Shown here in pieces: positions 52,463-62,197 of a stretch of DNA of 64,000 bases. Source of the DNA: HyVt-443 sp964544655. GTDB taxonomy: Bacteria; Pseudomonadota; Gammaproteobacteria; Chromatiales; Chromatiaceae. The notes beneath the pieces are model-generated. The model searched no databases and was not told the origin of the DNA. It worked only from the letters and a program-made list of their open reading frames with translations. The translations under genes and the position numbers were made by a program. The stretch spans positions 23,810 to 87,809 of the forward strand of contig CAZJCM010000005.1 in assembly GCA_964544655.1 (NCBI GenBank), given 5' to 3'. The first letter of the stretch is position 1. Every line of letters starts with the position of its first letter.

Positions 52463-54730
52463 GTGGCAGACGAAAAGAAATTTGCCGGATACATCTGCAC
52501 CGGTTGCGGCATCGGCGAACGCCTGGATGCCGGTCAACTGGAGACCACCGCCACCCGCGATGGCAAGATGCAGATCTGCAAGCAGCACGAGATGCTGTGC
52601 AACGCCGAAGGCGTGCAGATGATCCGAGACGACATCGCCAACGAAGGCGTCACCCATATCATGATCGCTGCCTGCTCGCGGCGGGCCAAAGTGGAGGCAT
52701 TCAGCTTCGACGGTGTGGCCATGTCCCGCGCCAACCTGCGCGAGGGTGTGATCTGGGTCCGCCCCGACACCGATGAAAACAAGGAAACCACTCAGGAGAT
52801 GGCGGACGACTACATCCGCATGGCCTGTGCCGAAGTGAAGTTCATGACCCAGCCGAAGCCCTCCGGGGAACAGTCGCTGAACAAGAACATCATGGTGGTC
52901 GGCGGCGGCGTCACCGGCATGGCGGCGGCCCTGGAAGCAGCGGCCGCAGGCTACCCGACGCACATCGTGGAAAAGAGCGGCGCCCTGGGCGGTCATACGG
53001 CCCAATACTATAAGTCGATTCCCACCCGCGCCCCTTACGCCGAGCCCCAGGAGACCGGCGTCGAGCAGATGATCGCGGATATCGAGGCGGCGGACAACAT
53101 CACCGTCTACCTCAACAGCACCGTGGCCAAGACCGAGGGCGCCCCGGGCCGGTTCAAGGTCAAGCTCAACAGCGAATCCGGCGAGGGTCCGGAGCTGAGC
53201 ATCGGCGCCATCATCCAGGCCACGGGTTACAAGCTGTATGATCCCAGCGACCTGCCCCAGTTCGGCTATGGCAAGAGCCCGGACATCATCACCAACCTGG
53301 AGCTGGAAAAGCTGGCCAAAGAGGCCAATGGCGGCCCCATCAAACGCCCCTCCGACGGCAAAGAGGTAACGGCCGTCGCATTCGTGCAGAACGTTGGCCA
53401 GAACTCCACCGAAGAGGGCCACCTGCCCTACCACTCCGGCATCGGCGACCTGGTAGCGATCAAGCAGGCCATGTACTTCAAGGAACTGAACCAGGGTTGC
53501 GACACCACCATCCTGTTCAACAACCTGCGTACCCCCGGTGCCCCCGGCGAGGACTTCTATCGTGCCGGCCAGGAGCGGATGATCACCTTCTCCAAGGGCG
53601 AGGTGCAGGAAGTGGTGGCCGGCGACACCCTGGAGGTAAAGTTCAAGGATCTGATCCTGAACGACGATGCCAGCATGAAGTGCGACCTGGTGGTGCTTGA
53701 TGTGGGCATGATGCCCAACTCCGGCCCGGACCCCTACGCCATTCCGCTGACCGCTGAGGAAGAGGAAGAGAATGCTGCAGCAGCCGAAGCGGCCGAGGCC
53801 GCCGGTGAAGCGGCGCCGGAAGTGACCGTGGAATCGATCCTGAACCTGGATTACCGGCAGGGCACCGACCTGCCGCACCTGAAGTACGGTTTCACCGACT
53901 CCCACTTCATCTGCTTCCCCTACGAGACCCGCCGCACCGGCATCTATGCCGCCGGCCCACTGCGCCGCCCCATGGACATGCGTCAGGCCCGTGACGACGC
54001 CGCCGGTGCTGCCATGAAGGCAATCCAGGCCGCAGAACACGCGGCAGTCGGCCAGGCGGTACACCCCCGCGCCGGCGACCTCTCCTATCCCAGCTTCCGC
54101 CGGGAAGGCTGCACCCAGTGCAAGCGCTGCACGGTGGAGTGCCCGTTTGGTGCCATCAACGAGGACGAAGAGCGTTATCCGCAGTTCAACGAGGCCCGCT
54201 GCCGCCGCTGCGGCACCTGCATGGGTGCCTGCCCGGTGCGCGTAATCTCGTTCGACAACTACTCGGTGGATACCGTAGGCCAGCAGATCAAGAACGTGGA
54301 CATCCCGGAGGAGTGGGACGAAAAGCCGCGCATCCTGGTGCTGGCATGCGAGAATGACGCCTATCCGGCGCTGGACCAGGCGGCCATGAACGGGGTGGAG
54401 ATGAATCCCTGGGCCCGTGTCATCCCGGTCCGCTGCCTCGGTTCGGTCAGCCTCTCCTGGATCACCGACTCGCTGAACAATGGCTTCGACGGCATCGTGC
54501 TGATGGGCTGCCAGAAGGGCGACGACTACCAGTGTCACTTCGTCAAGGGCTCCGAGATGGGCCTGGAGCGTATGAGCAAGGTGGGTGACACTCTGGAAAC
54601 CCTCAACCTCGAACCGGAGCGCGTGGCCTCATATGAGGTCGCCATCACCGATGTCGAGCGCGCACCCAAGCTGATCAACGACATGGCCGAAACCATCGAG
54701 AAAATCGGCTTGAGCCCGTTCAAGTTCTAA
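52463..54730 (+). CDS. qmoB: Quinone-interacting membrane-bound oxidoreductase subunit B (HdrA/MvhD-like)
   Basis: 755 residues from the GTG at 52463, preceded by GGAGGG. The N-terminal CTGCGIGERLDAG segment, an HdrA-type FAD domain (VVGGGVTGMAAALEAAAAG near 147), then two ferredoxin clusters (CTQCKRCTVECP and CRRCGTCMGACP near 560-600), and a C-terminal MvhD-like domain (ILVLACENDAYPALDQA). An acidic Ala/Glu-rich insert (EEEEENAAAAEAAEAAGE) sits near 435. The upstream start at 52427 would overlap qmoA and was rejected. Confidence 0.95.
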   Translation: MADEKKFAGYICTGCGIGERLDAGQLETTATRDGKMQICKQHEMLCNAEGVQMIRDDIANEGVTHIMIAACSRRAKVEAFSFDGVAMSRANLREGVIWVRPDTDENKETTQEMADDYIRMACAEVKFMTQPKPSGEQSLNKNIMVVGGGVTGMAAALEAAAAGYPTHIVEKSGALGGHTAQYYKSIPTRAPYAEPQETGVEQMIADIEAADNITVYLNSTVAKTEGAPGRFKVKLNSESGEGPELSIGAIIQATGYKLYDPSDLPQFGYGKSPDIITNLELEKLAKEANGGPIKRPSDGKEVTAVAFVQNVGQNSTEEGHLPYHSGIGDLVAIKQAMYFKELNQGCDTTILFNNLRTPGAPGEDFYRAGQERMITFSKGEVQEVVAGDTLEVKFKDLILNDDASMKCDLVVLDVGMMPNSGPDPYAIPLTAEEEEENAAAAEAAEAAGEAAPEVTVESILNLDYRQGTDLPHLKYGFTDSHFICFPYETRRTGIYAAGPLRRPMDMRQARDDAAGAAMKAIQAAEHAAVGQAVHPRAGDLSYPSFRREGCTQCKRCTVECPFGAINEDEERYPQFNEARCRRCGTCMGACPVRVISFDNYSVDTVGQQIKNVDIPEEWDEKPRILVLACENDAYPALDQAAMNGVEMNPWARVIPVRCLGSVSLSWITDSLNNGFDGIVLMGCQKGDDYQCHFVKGSEMGLERMSKVGDTLETLNLEPERVASYEVAITDVERAPKLINDMAETIEKIGLSPFKF

Positions 54731-54744
54731 GGAGAGCCTCCCAA

Positions 54745-55371
54745 ATGAGTGATCTCAATACCGCAATGATCGAAAAGTACCGCACCAGCTTCCTGCAGGA
54801 GGTTGAGGCGAACGTGGAAGAGGGCGAATGGGTCAAGATGTGCATGCAGTGCGGCGTCTGTGCCGGCTCCTGCCCGCTCGGCAACGCCTGGCAATACCCG
54901 CCGCAGGAGATCTTCATGATGATCCGCGCCGGCAAGCGTGAGGAAGTGCTCAGCTCGGACGCCATGTGGATGTGCACCTCCTGCTACAACTGTATCGCCC
55001 GCTGCCCACGTGGCCTGCCCATCACCCACATCATGCACGGCCTGGCCCACTACGCGAAGCGCCTGGGCCTGGTGCCGCAGAATCAGCCAACGCAGAAGTT
55101 TGCGCAGCTGTTCTGGGACAACCTGACCAAGAAGGGCCGGGTGAACGAGCTGAAGCTGGGCATCAGCCTCTACTTCATGAACGGCTTCAGCGAAGGCATC
55201 AAGACCTCCCTGAAGATGAAAGACATAGGTCTGGGCATGTTGAAGACCAAGCGCATGGCGGTTGGTGAGTTCTTCGGCGGCCACAGCATCAAAGATGTCT
55301 CCGGCTTCCACAAGATGCTGAAGAAGGCGCAGGAACTGGAAGACGCCCGTATTCAGAAGAGCAGCAACTGA
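54745..55371 (+). CDS. hdrC: HdrC-like iron-sulfur protein (QmoC iron-sulfur half)
   Basis: 208 residues with two [4Fe-4S] motifs: CMQCGVCAGSCPLG near residue 33 and CTSCYNCIARCPRG near residue 77. No membrane helix is seen, unlike canonical QmoC, whose C-terminal cytochrome b domain is missing here. It passes electrons between QmoAB and HdrB. GGAGAG precedes the start 14 bp after qmoB. Confidence 0.92.
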   Translation: MSDLNTAMIEKYRTSFLQEVEANVEEGEWVKMCMQCGVCAGSCPLGNAWQYPPQEIFMMIRAGKREEVLSSDAMWMCTSCYNCIARCPRGLPITHIMHGLAHYAKRLGLVPQNQPTQKFAQLFWDNLTKKGRVNELKLGISLYFMNGFSEGIKTSLKMKDIGLGMLKTKRMAVGEFFGGHSIKDVSGFHKMLKKAQELEDARIQKSSN

Positions 55372-55384
55372 GGAAACACCCACA

Positions 55385-56241
55385 ATGGCTAAGAAAGAGT
55401 ACTCCTTCTATCCCGGATGTTCCTCACAGAAAGGGGCATCTTCATCCAACTACCTGAAGTCCGTGGAGACCATGTGCGAAGAGCTGGACGTGCAGCTCAA
55501 CCACATCCCGGACTGGAACTGCTGTGCCGCCTCCATCGGCTATGCCGGTGGCGGTGAGCTGCCGCGACTGGCCCTGTCGGCACGCAACATCGCCCTCTCC
55601 GAGGAGCACAACGCCGGCCAGGATATCGTCGCCACCTGCGCCGCCTGCTGGCTCGCCACCCGTGAGACCGGTGAACGCCTGAAAGAGGACGAGGGTCTGC
55701 TGGCCGAGACCAATCAGGCGCTGGCCGAGGCCGGGCTGACGCTGAAGAACGAGACGCCGATCCGCCACATGGTGGAGGTGCTGATCGAGGATATCGGCTA
55801 TGAAGGCATCGGCGAGAAGGTGAAGCGTCCCCTCGAGGGGATCAAGATCGCCGGTTACGTCGGCTGCCAGACCAACCGTCCCTTCGGCATCGACGGCGAG
55901 TCCTTCGAAAACNNNNNNNNNNCTACGAGAAGAAGGTGCAGTGCTGCGGCGGCGCCCTGGCCTTCTCCGAGCCGGAAAAGTCTCAGGAGATGATCAAGGG
56001 AATCATCGAATCGGCCTACGACAGCAACGCCGACCTGATCGTGACCCCCTGCCCGGTGTGCCAGATGAACGTGGAGGTCTACCAGGACCAGATCAACGAG
56101 CGTCACGGCACCAAGTTCAAGATGCCGGTGGTCTACTACAGCCAGTTGATGGACGTGGCGTTCGGCCGCTCCGCGGCAGACGCCGCCCTGGACGGCCAGG
56201 TGATCAAGGCCAAGGCACTGGAGGAGATTGCCGCCAAATAA
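55385..56241 (+). CDS. hdrB: HdrB-like CCG-domain protein, interrupted by an assembly gap
   Basis: The left part (to 55912) carries the first cysteine-rich CCG motif: FYPGCSSQKGAS, WNCCAASIGYAGG and CAACWLATRE. It resumes at 55924 with YEKKVQCCGGALAFSEPEK and CPVCQMNVE, the second CCG motif, whose leading cysteine is in GYVGCQTNRPFG before the gap. Ten N (55913-55922) put the two halves in different frames, so the true missing length must be 2 modulo 3. The usual cysteine spacing suggests some 30-55 bases are missing. HdrB-like domains bind noncubane [4Fe-4S] clusters. The gene itself is likely intact. Confidence 0.9.
55913..55922. other. Assembly gap (10 N)
   Basis: Ten undetermined bases inside hdrB. 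The number is a placeholder; frame and cysteine spacing both show it is not the true length. Confidence 0.97.
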
Positions 56242-56565
56242 GACCCCCATCACCGTTCTGTCGAAAAGCCCTCTTCGGAGGGCTTTTTTTACCATCCCAT
56301 CCGAGTGGCAAAATCACATCCTGCAGTTCATCTCCCGGCCGCAGGCGCCAGGGTGGCGCAACCCGCTGTCTAACCCCGTCACCCGCCCCTCCTCCACTGC
56401 CGTCAATGATGATTCAAGTTTTTCTCTTAGCGGCCGATGAGCTATAACTGAAAATTCGGAGTTCAAGCCATCTGGATATTTCGTTACCATCCTTCACCCT
56501 GATCTGCCATCGACCTGCCATCACACCGTAGGTTGGCAACCAAACGAAACGGATAACCGCGAGCA
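56242..56565. other. Intergenic region hdrB / GAF-GGDEF-EAL gene
   Basis: 324 bp. The left end holds the qmo-hdr terminator (listed separately). The rest (56291-56565) shows no gene, repeat or convincing promoter. Confidence 0.6.
56267..56290 (+). terminator. Intrinsic terminator of the qmoAB-hdrCB operon
   Basis: AAGCCCTC, loop TTCG, GAGGGCTT, then TTTTT: an eight-pair stem with a stable UUCG loop, 25 bp after the hdrB stop codon. Confidence 0.95.
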
Positions 56566-59178
56566 ATGGACATGCAGGAAGAGCACACCATCTACTTTCA
56601 GCACATGAACCGTATTGCTGAGGTGCTCTCCAACGGGGAGGAGGTGAATGACACCATTCACGCGCTGATCCACGAGGTGCTCGACATCTTTCAGTGCGAC
56701 CGCGCCTGGCTGCTCTATCCGTGCGACCCGGAATCGTCCCATTGGCGTGTTCCGGTGGAAGCCACCCGGCCGGAATATCCAAGCACCATCGCCAGGAACA
56801 AACCGCAACCCACCAAACCTGGCGCAGCCAGGACATTCCGCCGCGCACTGGCGAGTAAGCAGCCGTTGGTCATCGCTGCGGATGAGATCCCCTCCCTCAG
56901 CTATCTGTCAGAAGAGTTCTCGATTCGCAACCAGATGGTGATCGCCCTGCGCCCACGTGGCGACCAGCCGTGGCTGATGGGCTTGCACCAGTGTTCCCAC
57001 AAACGCAACTGGCTGCCCATCGAAGCGCAACTGTTTCGCACCATATCCCACCATCTGGAACATGCCCTCAGCCGGCTGCAACTGACCGACCGCTTGCGGC
57101 AGGATCTGGCAGAAAGGGTTCAGGTGGAACACGCCCTTAGAGAGAGCGAGCAGCGTTTTCAGCTGTTCATGGACAACCTGCCCGCAGCAGTATTCATCAA
57201 GGACGAAGAAGGACGCACGATCTATTCCAATCATTTCCTGGAACGGCTCACCGGCCATACCGACTGGCAGGGAAAGACCGTGTTCGACATCTTTCCGGAA
57301 CCGGTGGCAAGGCAGATGCACACCGCCGACCAGCAGGTGCTTCAGGAGGGCCAATGCATCATCGATGAAATGATCCCCCATCAAAATGGTAGCGACATAC
57401 GGCTGCAGACCCATAAGTTCCTCATCCCCCGGGAAGGCCGGCCACCACTGATCGCCGGCATTGCACTGGACATGACGCAGCAGAAACAGGCCGATGACAA
57501 GCTGCGGCAATCTGCAGTGGTGTTCGAAAATACCACTGAGGGGGTGATCATCATGGATGCCAAAGGCTATATCCTGGACGTCAACCGGGCATTTACCCTC
57601 ATGACAGGAGCCCCCCGGGACAGTTTCATCGACCGGCACATCGGCAGCTGGCAGCCGGAATTGGCGGAAGACTCCGCCCTCAATATCTGGCAGCAGCTCG
57701 CCGTCACGGGCCAATGGCAGGGAGAGCTGTGGAATCGACGTAAAGACGACGAGCGCTTCCCGTGCCGGATCAGCATCAGCATGGTTCGCGAACAGGAGCG
57801 AATCACCAATTATGTGGCACTGGTCTCCGACATCACCCAAATCAAACGCTCCCAGCAGGAACTGGAACACCTTGCGCATCACGACACCCTCACCGCCCTG
57901 CCCAACCGCCTGCTGCTGCAGGAGCGTATCACCCAGGCCTTCAGCCGTGCCCGGAAGAGCGGGCAGATGGCGGCGGTGCTGTTCGTCGATCTGGACCGGT
58001 TCAAGGACATCAACGACAGTCTTGGCCACTCTGCGGGTGACGTTCTGCTGCAGGAAGTGGCCGAACGCCTGTTACTCTGCACCCGTAGCAATGACACCGT
58101 AGCCCGCATCGGCGGCGACGAATTTGCGATCATACTGGAACAGATATTGGTCCCCGGACATGCCGCCAGTGTGGCGGAAAAGGTCGGAAAGCTGTTTTCC
58201 CGTCCCTTCATGCTGCAACAGCGTGAGGTCTATGTAACCGCCAGTATCGGCATCAGCCTATTTCCACGCGACGGTGAAGATGCCGAGACCCTGCTGCGCA
58301 ATGCCGATGCCGCCATGTACAAGGCCAAGGCAGACGGCCGCAACACTCACCATTTTTATACCGGGGAATTGACGAAAAATGCGTTTGAGCGGATATACCT
58401 GGAATCGAGCCTGCACCAGGCGCTCCAGAAGCAGGAATTCGAGCTCTATTATCAACCGCAAGTCGACCTCGAGCAGAACCGGATCATCGGCATCGAGGTC
58501 CTGCTTCGCTGGCGGCACCCCACCCTGGGTCTGCTGCAACCCGCCAGGTTCATCCATCTGGCGGCGGAAAACGGGCTCATCGCACCGATAGGCAATTGGG
58601 TGTTGAACCAGGCCTGCCAGCAGGCGAGACGATGGCTCGATGCCGGATTCGAATTCAACCGTGTGGCGGTCAACGTCAGCGGTGCCCAGGTCCAGCAAAA
58701 GACCCTGACCCAGGAGATCGCCCGAGCCCTGGATAAAGCGCAACTGACCGCGGACCACCTCGAACTGGAGATCACCGAAGATTTCATGATTGGGCATGAA
58801 GCCAAATTCATCCATTATCTGCAGGAACTGAGAACACTGGGCGTCAATCTGGCCATCGATGACTTTGGCGTGGGCTACTCCTCACTCAACCACCTCAAAC
58901 AGCTGCCGGTGCAGACCCTGAAGATCGACCGCTCATTCATCCACGACATTCCACATGACAACAATGATGCCGCCATCACCCGTGCGATAATCGCCCTGGG
59001 CCGCAGTCTCGATCTGCAAGTGATCGCGGAAGGCGTGGAGACGGCAGAACAGGCGCTGTTTCTTCAGCAGGAGGGGTGCCACCTTGTGCAAGGCCACCTC
59101 TACAGCCACCCGCAACCGGCATCACAGCTGGAACCCTGGCTCCAGGCGTGGCAGGCACGATCAGATCAGGAGAAATGA
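56566..59178 (+). CDS. GAF-PAS-PAS-GGDEF-EAL protein
   Basis: 870 residues. A GAF domain (about 1-185), PAS (about 195-305, FIKDEEGRTIYSNHFLERL), a second PAS with PAC (about 315-430), the cyclase domain (about 435-605) with intact GGDEF in RSNDTVARIGGDEF and an RxxD I-site before it, and the phosphodiesterase domain to the end. The EAL triad reads EVL (GIEVLLRWRHP), a tolerated variant; the downstream DDFGVGYSSL and EGVET loops are intact. Cytosolic. It overlaps nothing but is followed by glk after 3 bp. Confidence 0.92.
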   Translation: MDMQEEHTIYFQHMNRIAEVLSNGEEVNDTIHALIHEVLDIFQCDRAWLLYPCDPESSHWRVPVEATRPEYPSTIARNKPQPTKPGAARTFRRALASKQPLVIAADEIPSLSYLSEEFSIRNQMVIALRPRGDQPWLMGLHQCSHKRNWLPIEAQLFRTISHHLEHALSRLQLTDRLRQDLAERVQVEHALRESEQRFQLFMDNLPAAVFIKDEEGRTIYSNHFLERLTGHTDWQGKTVFDIFPEPVARQMHTADQQVLQEGQCIIDEMIPHQNGSDIRLQTHKFLIPREGRPPLIAGIALDMTQQKQADDKLRQSAVVFENTTEGVIIMDAKGYILDVNRAFTLMTGAPRDSFIDRHIGSWQPELAEDSALNIWQQLAVTGQWQGELWNRRKDDERFPCRISISMVREQERITNYVALVSDITQIKRSQQELEHLAHHDTLTALPNRLLLQERITQAFSRARKSGQMAAVLFVDLDRFKDINDSLGHSAGDVLLQEVAERLLLCTRSNDTVARIGGDEFAIILEQILVPGHAASVAEKVGKLFSRPFMLQQREVYVTASIGISLFPRDGEDAETLLRNADAAMYKAKADGRNTHHFYTGELTKNAFERIYLESSLHQALQKQEFELYYQPQVDLEQNRIIGIEVLLRWRHPTLGLLQPARFIHLAAENGLIAPIGNWVLNQACQQARRWLDAGFEFNRVAVNVSGAQVQQKTLTQEIARALDKAQLTADHLELEITEDFMIGHEAKFIHYLQELRTLGVNLAIDDFGVGYSSLNHLKQLPVQTLKIDRSFIHDIPHDNNDAAITRAIIALGRSLDLQVIAEGVETAEQALFLQQEGCHLVQGHLYSHPQPASQLEPWLQAWQARSDQEK

Positions 59179-59181
59179 AAC

Positions 59182-60186
59182 TTGCACATTCTGTCGGGAG
59201 ACATCGGCGGCACCAACACCCGCCTGGCCTTGTTCAGGCTTGACGGAGAGCGTCCCCGGATGCTGCTGGAGAAGCATTATCCAAGCAACGACTACCAGAC
59301 CCTCACCCCTATCCTGGAGCAGTTTCTGCAACAACTGGACACTCCACCTGAAGCTGCAGCCCTGGCTCTGGCAGGCCCGATCATCGATCGCCGCTGCCAG
59401 CTCACCAACCTCCCCTGGCTGGTGGATGCAGGACAGCTGGAACAACGGCTCGGGCTCTCCCACATCAGCCTGCTCAACGACCTGGAAGCCACCGCCTGGG
59501 GCATCGGTGCCCTGGAACCGGACGATCTCATCACCCTGCAAGCCGGCAGCACCAGAGCAGCCGGCAATCAGGCGGTGATCGCCGCCGGCACCGGGCTGGG
59601 AGAGGCCGGGCTGTTCTGGGATGGCAGCCGCCACCACCCCTTCCCCAGCGAGGGGGGCCACTGCGACTTTGCCCCCGATGATGAGCTGACCTGTGCCCTC
59701 CTGCATTGGCTGCAACGCACAACGGGCAGTAACCACATTAGCTGGGAACAGGTAGTTTCAGGCCCTGGGCTGGTCTCCATTCACCGCTTCCTCTGTCAGC
59801 ACGAGGGCATTTCCCCGCCAGCGTGGCTGCAGCAGCGGATGACGGCAGGCGATGCGGCCGCCGCCATCTCCCAGGCTGCCGACAGTGATGAAGATGCGTT
59901 GTGCCAGCGCAGCATGGCGCTGTTCAGCCGGCTATACGGCGCCGAAACCGGCAACCTGGCACTGAAACAGATGGCTACCGGTGGGGTCTTTATCGGGGGG
60001 GGCATCGCGCCCAAGATACTGACCTGGCTGCAACGACCGGAATTTCTCCATGCCTTTCTCAACAAGGGCCCGATGCGGCCACTGTTACAGCGTATGCCTC
60101 TGCAGGTGATACTCAACGACAAGAGCGCGCTCTACGGCCCGGCCTATTTTCTCCAGGACCGGCTGAAGGGCCATGCAACCAACTGA
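59182..60186 (+). CDS. glk: Glucokinase
   Basis: 334 residues of the Glk family (non-ROK), starting at TTG with AGGAG about 9 bases upstream. The N-terminal phosphate motif is LSGDIGGTNTRLALF, then LALAGPIIDRRCQLTNLPW, NDLEATAWG and AAGTGLGEAGLFW; the C-terminal GGVFIGGGIAP closes the ATP site. It makes glucose-6-phosphate in the cytosol. Only 3 bp separate it from the c-di-GMP gene, so both are on one transcript. Confidence 0.93.
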   Translation: MHILSGDIGGTNTRLALFRLDGERPRMLLEKHYPSNDYQTLTPILEQFLQQLDTPPEAAALALAGPIIDRRCQLTNLPWLVDAGQLEQRLGLSHISLLNDLEATAWGIGALEPDDLITLQAGSTRAAGNQAVIAAGTGLGEAGLFWDGSRHHPFPSEGGHCDFAPDDELTCALLHWLQRTTGSNHISWEQVVSGPGLVSIHRFLCQHEGISPPAWLQQRMTAGDAAAAISQAADSDEDALCQRSMALFSRLYGAETGNLALKQMATGGVFIGGGIAPKILTWLQRPEFLHAFLNKGPMRPLLQRMPLQVILNDKSALYGPAYFLQDRLKGHATN

Positions 60187-60269
60187 ATCCGCAAGTTGAC
60201 CTGGCAGGGAATTGCCGCCGTTTCAGGTGTTCGGACAGCCATGTCAGGTCGCTGATACCGACCGCCCTC

Positions 60270-61592
60270 TCAGCCACCACGATAGGCGTCGAAGAACAGG
60301 GTGAATATAAGGCTCGCAATAGCCAGCGTGACAAGCATTACCGGCGTCCCCATTTTCAACCACAGCAGGGGGGAAATCCGATATTCCGGAACATCACAAC
60401 GCTCAGCTTCAGCGACGCAGATGACATTCGCAGTGGAACCGATATGGGTGCCATTCCCACCGAGCCCGACCCCAAGCGCCAGCGCCCACCAGAGCGGCAT
60501 GATGTCCACCCCCTGAGATTCCAGATGCGTAATGATCGGAATCATGGTCACGGTAAATGGGATGTTGTCCACCACCGCACTCATGAACGCAGCGACCCAC
60601 ATGAGTACCAATGCCGTCATCAGTAAATCTTCCGGATTCCTGGCTATGTCAGAGAGCTGCTGACCCACCAGGTCGAGCAGTCCCGACCCTTCTACCCCGC
60701 CGACGATGATGAACAGCCCGGCGAAGAACAGCAGCACCGGCCAATCGATTTCAGCAAGGAATTTATCCGGATCGGGGCGGACAAGGGCCAGCGCCAGCGC
60801 CACCCCGATCCAGGCCACGTAGCCGGGAAAGAGATGAAAACGGTGGTGAATGAAGAACAGCAGAATAACCACCCCCATGGACACCAGGATGGCGCGCAGC
60901 CGCTTTGGATCGGTGATCGCCTTCGATTCATCCAGGTCCACCACCTCATTGATCGGCTGCGCAAGATAGGAACGAAACAGGAACAGCATCAGCAGCACGG
61001 TGACCAGCCACACCACGAGAATGATCGGCCCCATATGAAACAGAAACTGATTGAAATCGATGTTGGCGGCGCTGCCGATCATCACATTGGGTGGGTCACC
61101 CACCAGCGTAGCCACCCCTCCGGTATCCGACAGCAGGGCCTCGGCCATCAGATAGGGCACGGGATTGAGCGCCAGCATCCGGGTGATCACCACGGTCAGC
61201 GGCGCGAACACCAGGACCGTGGTGACATTGTCCAGGAACAGACTGATGACCGTAACCACCGTGGAAAGATAGACCAGCAGAAGCCGCGGGCTGCCATGGG
61301 ACAGTTTGGCCATACGGATAGCCAGATATTCGAACCCCCCCGTCGGGCGCAGCAGCACGACGAGGGTCATCATCCCGGTCAGCAGGAACATCGTATTGGC
61401 ATCGATGGCGGCAACGGCATCGGCCTGAGAATAGAAGCCACCGATCGAGCCAACCATGACCATTGCCACGGCACCGATGATACCTGCCAAGGTGCGGTGA
61501 ATGGCTTCACTGAAGATAAGGATATATGCAACAACCATGATGGCGCCTGCCAGCCACATATTCAGCGTCATGCCTGTCGATACCGGGTCCAT
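60270..61592 (-). CDS. ArsB/NhaD-type ion permease
   Basis: 440 residues with about 11-12 membrane segments of the ion-transporter superfamily. Signatures are DNVTTVLVFAPLTVVI and SDTGGVATLVGDPPNVMIG (each a re-entrant loop), GLFIIVGGVEGSG, and NIPFTVTMIPIITHLESQG. Known relatives include Na+/H+ antiporters NhaD, arsenite pump ArsB and citrate transporters; the substrate here is unknown. There is no arsenic gene nearby, so an antiporter role is likelier. It is convergent with glk and followed by nothing on its strand. Confidence 0.82.
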   Translation of the reverse strand: MDPVSTGMTLNMWLAGAIMVVAYILIFSEAIHRTLAGIIGAVAMVMVGSIGGFYSQADAVAAIDANTMFLLTGMMTLVVLLRPTGGFEYLAIRMAKLSHGSPRLLLVYLSTVVTVISLFLDNVTTVLVFAPLTVVITRMLALNPVPYLMAEALLSDTGGVATLVGDPPNVMIGSAANIDFNQFLFHMGPIILVVWLVTVLLMLFLFRSYLAQPINEVVDLDESKAITDPKRLRAILVSMGVVILLFFIHHRFHLFPGYVAWIGVALALALVRPDPDKFLAEIDWPVLLFFAGLFIIVGGVEGSGLLDLVGQQLSDIARNPEDLLMTALVLMWVAAFMSAVVDNIPFTVTMIPIITHLESQGVDIMPLWWALALGVGLGGNGTHIGSTANVICVAEAERCDVPEYRISPLLWLKMGTPVMLVTLAIASLIFTLFFDAYRGG

Positions 61593-61699
61593 TTACAGGA
61601 TCGCCCTTTTATCTGTCCGAATACCTCGGTGGTTGGCAGATCGTCGACCGATGGATGATGCAACGCCTCCAGTGAGAGAGCGGCCCATGGACCGGCAGG

Positions 61700-62197
61700 T
61701 CATGAGGCATCGCCCTCAGGGCCGCGGAGACCGGCCTCTTTCACTTGCATATGGACACATTCAAGCATCCGTTTGGCAATCAGCATACGCGTCACAACCC
61801 CTTTGTAACCATCATCATCCACCAGGAACACATAGCTGGTATTGCACAGCTCCATGATGGCAAGGGCCTTTACGATGGATGATCTCGGCGAGACGCTGGG
61901 TATGCTCTCCAGCAGATAGGTTTCGACCGGCTTCTCCAGGGTCTCCAGGACCTTCATTTCAGGCAGATCGAGTCTGTCGGTCTGGTCACCCAACATACGC
62001 GCCACCCTCAGCACATGGTCCGGGATTGCCATATGTTTATACACGTGCCGCATCGATATGCGGCCGATCATTTCCCCACGATCATCCACATAGGGCAATC
62101 CCGGTACGTTCCGGGAGGCGCACTCTTCAAAAAAATCCAGCAACGTCATTCCTTTGCGCATCTGCACCGTAGGAATAGACATGTGTTCCAGTTTCAT
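61700..62197 (-). CDS. CBS-domain protein
   Basis: 165 residues with two CBS repeats (about 5-70, IPTVQMRKGMTLLDFFEECA, and 90-150, PSVSPRSSIVKALAIMEL). CBS pairs usually bind adenosine nucleotides and act as regulators. It lies 107 bp before the ArsB/NhaD-type permease gene on the same strand and may regulate it (inference). Nothing else is fused. Confidence 0.85.
   Translation of the reverse strand: MKLEHMSIPTVQMRKGMTLLDFFEECASRNVPGLPYVDDRGEMIGRISMRHVYKHMAIPDHVLRVARMLGDQTDRLDLPEMKVLETLEKPVETYLLESIPSVSPRSSIVKALAIMELCNTSYVFLVDDDGYKGVVTRMLIAKRMLECVHMQVKEAGLRGPEGDAS

Noticed and set aside
52430..54538. 702-residue minus-strand ORF
   Set aside because: Antisense shadow of qmoB, with His/Val/Leu-rich composition and no domain.
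60270..61592. Arsenite efflux pump ArsB in an arsenic operon
   Set aside because: No arsR, arsC or arsA in the vicinity; the family also includes Na+/H+ antiporters.
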